From: Rhodospirillaceae bacterium CCH5-H10
GTDB taxonomy: Bacteria; Pseudomonadota; Alphaproteobacteria; Reyranellales; Reyranellaceae
Length of the DNA: 6,513 nucleotides
Direction: 5' to 3'
Assembly: GCA_001557035.1 (NCBI GenBank)
Contig: LSKJ01000113.1
Coordinates: 1 to 6,513 of the forward strand
In this document: positions 5,395 to 6,513 of the stretch, in pieces
Numbering within the stretch: the first letter of the stretch is position 1
How the letters are laid out: each line of letters begins with the position of its first letter
Program-made: the position numbers and the translations under genes
Notes under the pieces: model-generated
What the model was told of the DNA's origin: nothing
Databases searched by the model: none
The model's input: only the letters and a program-made list of their open reading frames with translations

Positions 5395-6513
5395 CTAGGC
5401 CGGAGCGGCCTTCCAGAAGTAGCGCTTGAAGCCGCCGCGCATGGTGTCGTTGTCGCGCATCCGGAAGGTCATGCGCATCTTGGCGCCGACCTTGACCTGA
5501 TCCTTGTCGCTGTCGGTGAAGTCGGCCATGAAGCGGCCGCCCTCGGCAAAAGTGATCATGCCGTAATAACCCGGCGGATCCGGCGAATAGACCAGCGAGT
5601 CGGCGGTGAACGACATCACCGAGCATTCCAGGCCGGCCATCGCGTAGGGATCCTGGCTGTCCATCGCGTGGCAGTTGGGATTGACGCAGACCTGGCTGCG
5701 CGGGAACTGGACGGTGCCGCAGACATTGCACTTGCCGCCGACCAGCCCGTAGAGCATGTCGCGCTTGCGCCACAGGACCGACAGCGCCGTCTTCTTGTCG
5801 AACTCCGCGCGCATGCCCTTGTCGATCGGCAGCATCTCGTTGAAGGCGAGGAACTTCATGTAGTTCTTCTCTTCCTTCCGGCGCGCCATCCAGCCCGACA
5901 GGCCCTTGCGCGCGGGAAGCTTGTCCTTCTCGGCCGTGACCTCGAACACCAGGATGTCGACGCCCTGGCCGAACGCCACCACCATGATCTTGTCGCCGGC
6001 CTTGGCGCCCTCGAGCGCATCGACCAGCATGACCAGCGCGTGGGCCGCACCCGTGTCGCCGAGCGAAGCGCCCAGCAGGTCGCGCACGGCGCCTTCGCCG
6101 ATGCCCACCATCTTGGCCATCTGCTTCGGCACCGCCGGCATCGGGCTCGGCATGATGAAGTGCGTGATGTCGGTATTCTTCAGCTTGGCCGCGGCCAATC
6201 CGGCCTTGATCGCGGGCGGCACGATCTTCGAGTAGCCCTCGTCGCGGATCCAGCGCTCTTCCCAGCCATAGTCGAAGTCCGACTCGTCGCCGCGGAAGTG
6301 ATCGACGAAATCCATCGAGACCGAATGATGGCCGACCAGCTTGGCGATCACGTTCTCGGTGCCGCACAGGAGCGCCGCGGCGCCGTCGCCATAGTTCAAT
6401 TCGTTGGCCGAGGCGACGCGGGCCATGCGCTTGTCGGCGGCAGCGACCAACGTCGGTGCGCCTTCCTTGGAGGCATTGAGGCCGGCGATCAGCGCCGAGG
6501 TGCCCGCCTTGAG
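5395..6513 (-). CDS. HMG-CoA-synthase-like (thiolase fold) protein fused to zinc-ribbon/OB-fold DUF35 domain, 5' end missing
   Basis: The last 372 residues of a minus-strand gene that runs off the right edge; the first visible codon is CTC at 6513. Numbering visible residues, 1-194 are the C-terminal half of a KAS III/HMG-CoA-synthase-like domain: LKAGTSALIAG, LVAAADKRMA, then NYGDGAAALLCG (40-51), and GDTGAAHALVML through GDKIMVVAFGQGVD (152-186). A linker of about 60 residues follows. Next is a rubredoxin-like zinc ribbon with C262, C265, C276 and C281, and then an OB-fold (DUF35) with YSPDPPGYYGMITF (309-322) and FMADFTD. Where archaeal HMG-CoA synthases have CKAGT, FHQP and GNT, this protein has LKAGT, FIMP and GDT, so the condensing Cys/His/Asn appear absent. 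DUF35 domains bind CoA or bridge thiolase-family partners, and the next gene is a thiolase. A TTG at 6450 is internal, not a start. Domain call is firm; function is uncertain. Confidence 0.87.
   Translation of the reverse strand, partial: LKAGTSALIAGLNASKEGAPTLVAAADKRMARVASANELNYGDGAAALLCGTENVIAKLVGHHSVSMDFVDHFRGDESDFDYGWEERWIRDEGYSKIVPPAIKAGLAAAKLKNTDITHFIMPSPMPAVPKQMAKMVGIGEGAVRDLLGASLGDTGAAHALVMLVDALEGAKAGDKIMVVAFGQGVDILVFEVTAEKDKLPARKGLSGWMARRKEEKNYMKFLAFNEMLPIDKGMRAEFDKKTALSVLWRKRDMLYGLVGGKCNVCGTVQFPRSQVCVNPNCHAMDSQDPYAMAGLECSVMSFTADSLVYSPDPPGYYGMITFAEGGRFMADFTDSDKDQVKVGAKMRMTFRMRDNDTMRGGFKRYFWKAAPA

Noticed and set aside
5398..5410. Small inverted repeat GGCCG-GAG-CGGCC at the end of the synthase-like gene
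   Set aside because: The 5-bp stem lies inside codons for the protein C-terminus (AAPA) and no T tract follows on the minus strand, so it is not a credible terminator.
6448..6450. TTG at 6450 as the start of the synthase-like/DUF35 gene
   Set aside because: The frame continues upstream to the window edge with family-like sequence (LKAGTSALIAGLN), so the gene is truncated by the window rather than started here.

Overview
The window comes from a GC-rich bacterial chromosome (roughly two thirds G+C by eye). Strong third-position GC bias and the gene families present suggest an alphaproteobacterium of the Rhodospirillales/Hyphomicrobiales type (inference; no rRNA or other phylogenetic marker is present). 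Six complete protein genes and two edge-truncated ones fill the sequence. There is no RNA gene, mobile element or CRISPR array, and no gene-free stretch longer than about 85 bases.

Layout. At the left edge is the 5' part of a DUF2000-family gene on the minus strand. It is divergent from an AraC-family regulator on the plus strand (205-1008). The regulator converges, with a 4-base overlap of stop codons, on a minus-strand FAD-dependent aromatic-ring-hydroxylase-type monooxygenase (1005-2219). The rest (2305-6513) is a minus-strand gene cluster, read from right to left: an HMG-CoA-synthase-like protein fused to a zinc-ribbon/OB-fold (DUF35) domain (5' end outside the window), an SCP2-type thiolase, a FAS1/MaoC-N-like hydratase subunit, a catalytic MaoC hydratase subunit, and an SDR dehydrogenase. 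A strong intrinsic terminator (2252-2278) closes the cluster, and a weaker terminator-like hairpin (4078-4124) lies inside it, between thiolase and hydratase genes.

How the genes fit together. The two MaoC-fold proteins probably form one heteromeric enoyl-CoA hydratase. The SDR resembles the (3R)-hydroxyacyl-CoA dehydrogenase part of peroxisomal MFE-2. The thiolase has the catalytic set of SCP2/SCPx thiolases. This reads as a split, operon-encoded version of the MFE-2 + SCPx route: (R)-specific beta-oxidation of a branched, alicyclic or steroid-like acyl-CoA, or the reverse direction. The substrate cannot be read from the sequence.

The most unusual component is the synthase-like/DUF35 fusion. 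Its synthase domain appears to have lost the Cys, His and Asn of the condensing triad, while its OB-fold and four zinc-ribbon cysteines are intact. It may be a non-catalytic partner or CoA-handling scaffold for the neighbouring thiolase, comparable to the archaeal thiolase/HMG-CoA synthase/DUF35 complex or the DUF35-dependent Ltp2 aldolase of cholesterol degradation. These families are known; the specific function of this combination is inference.
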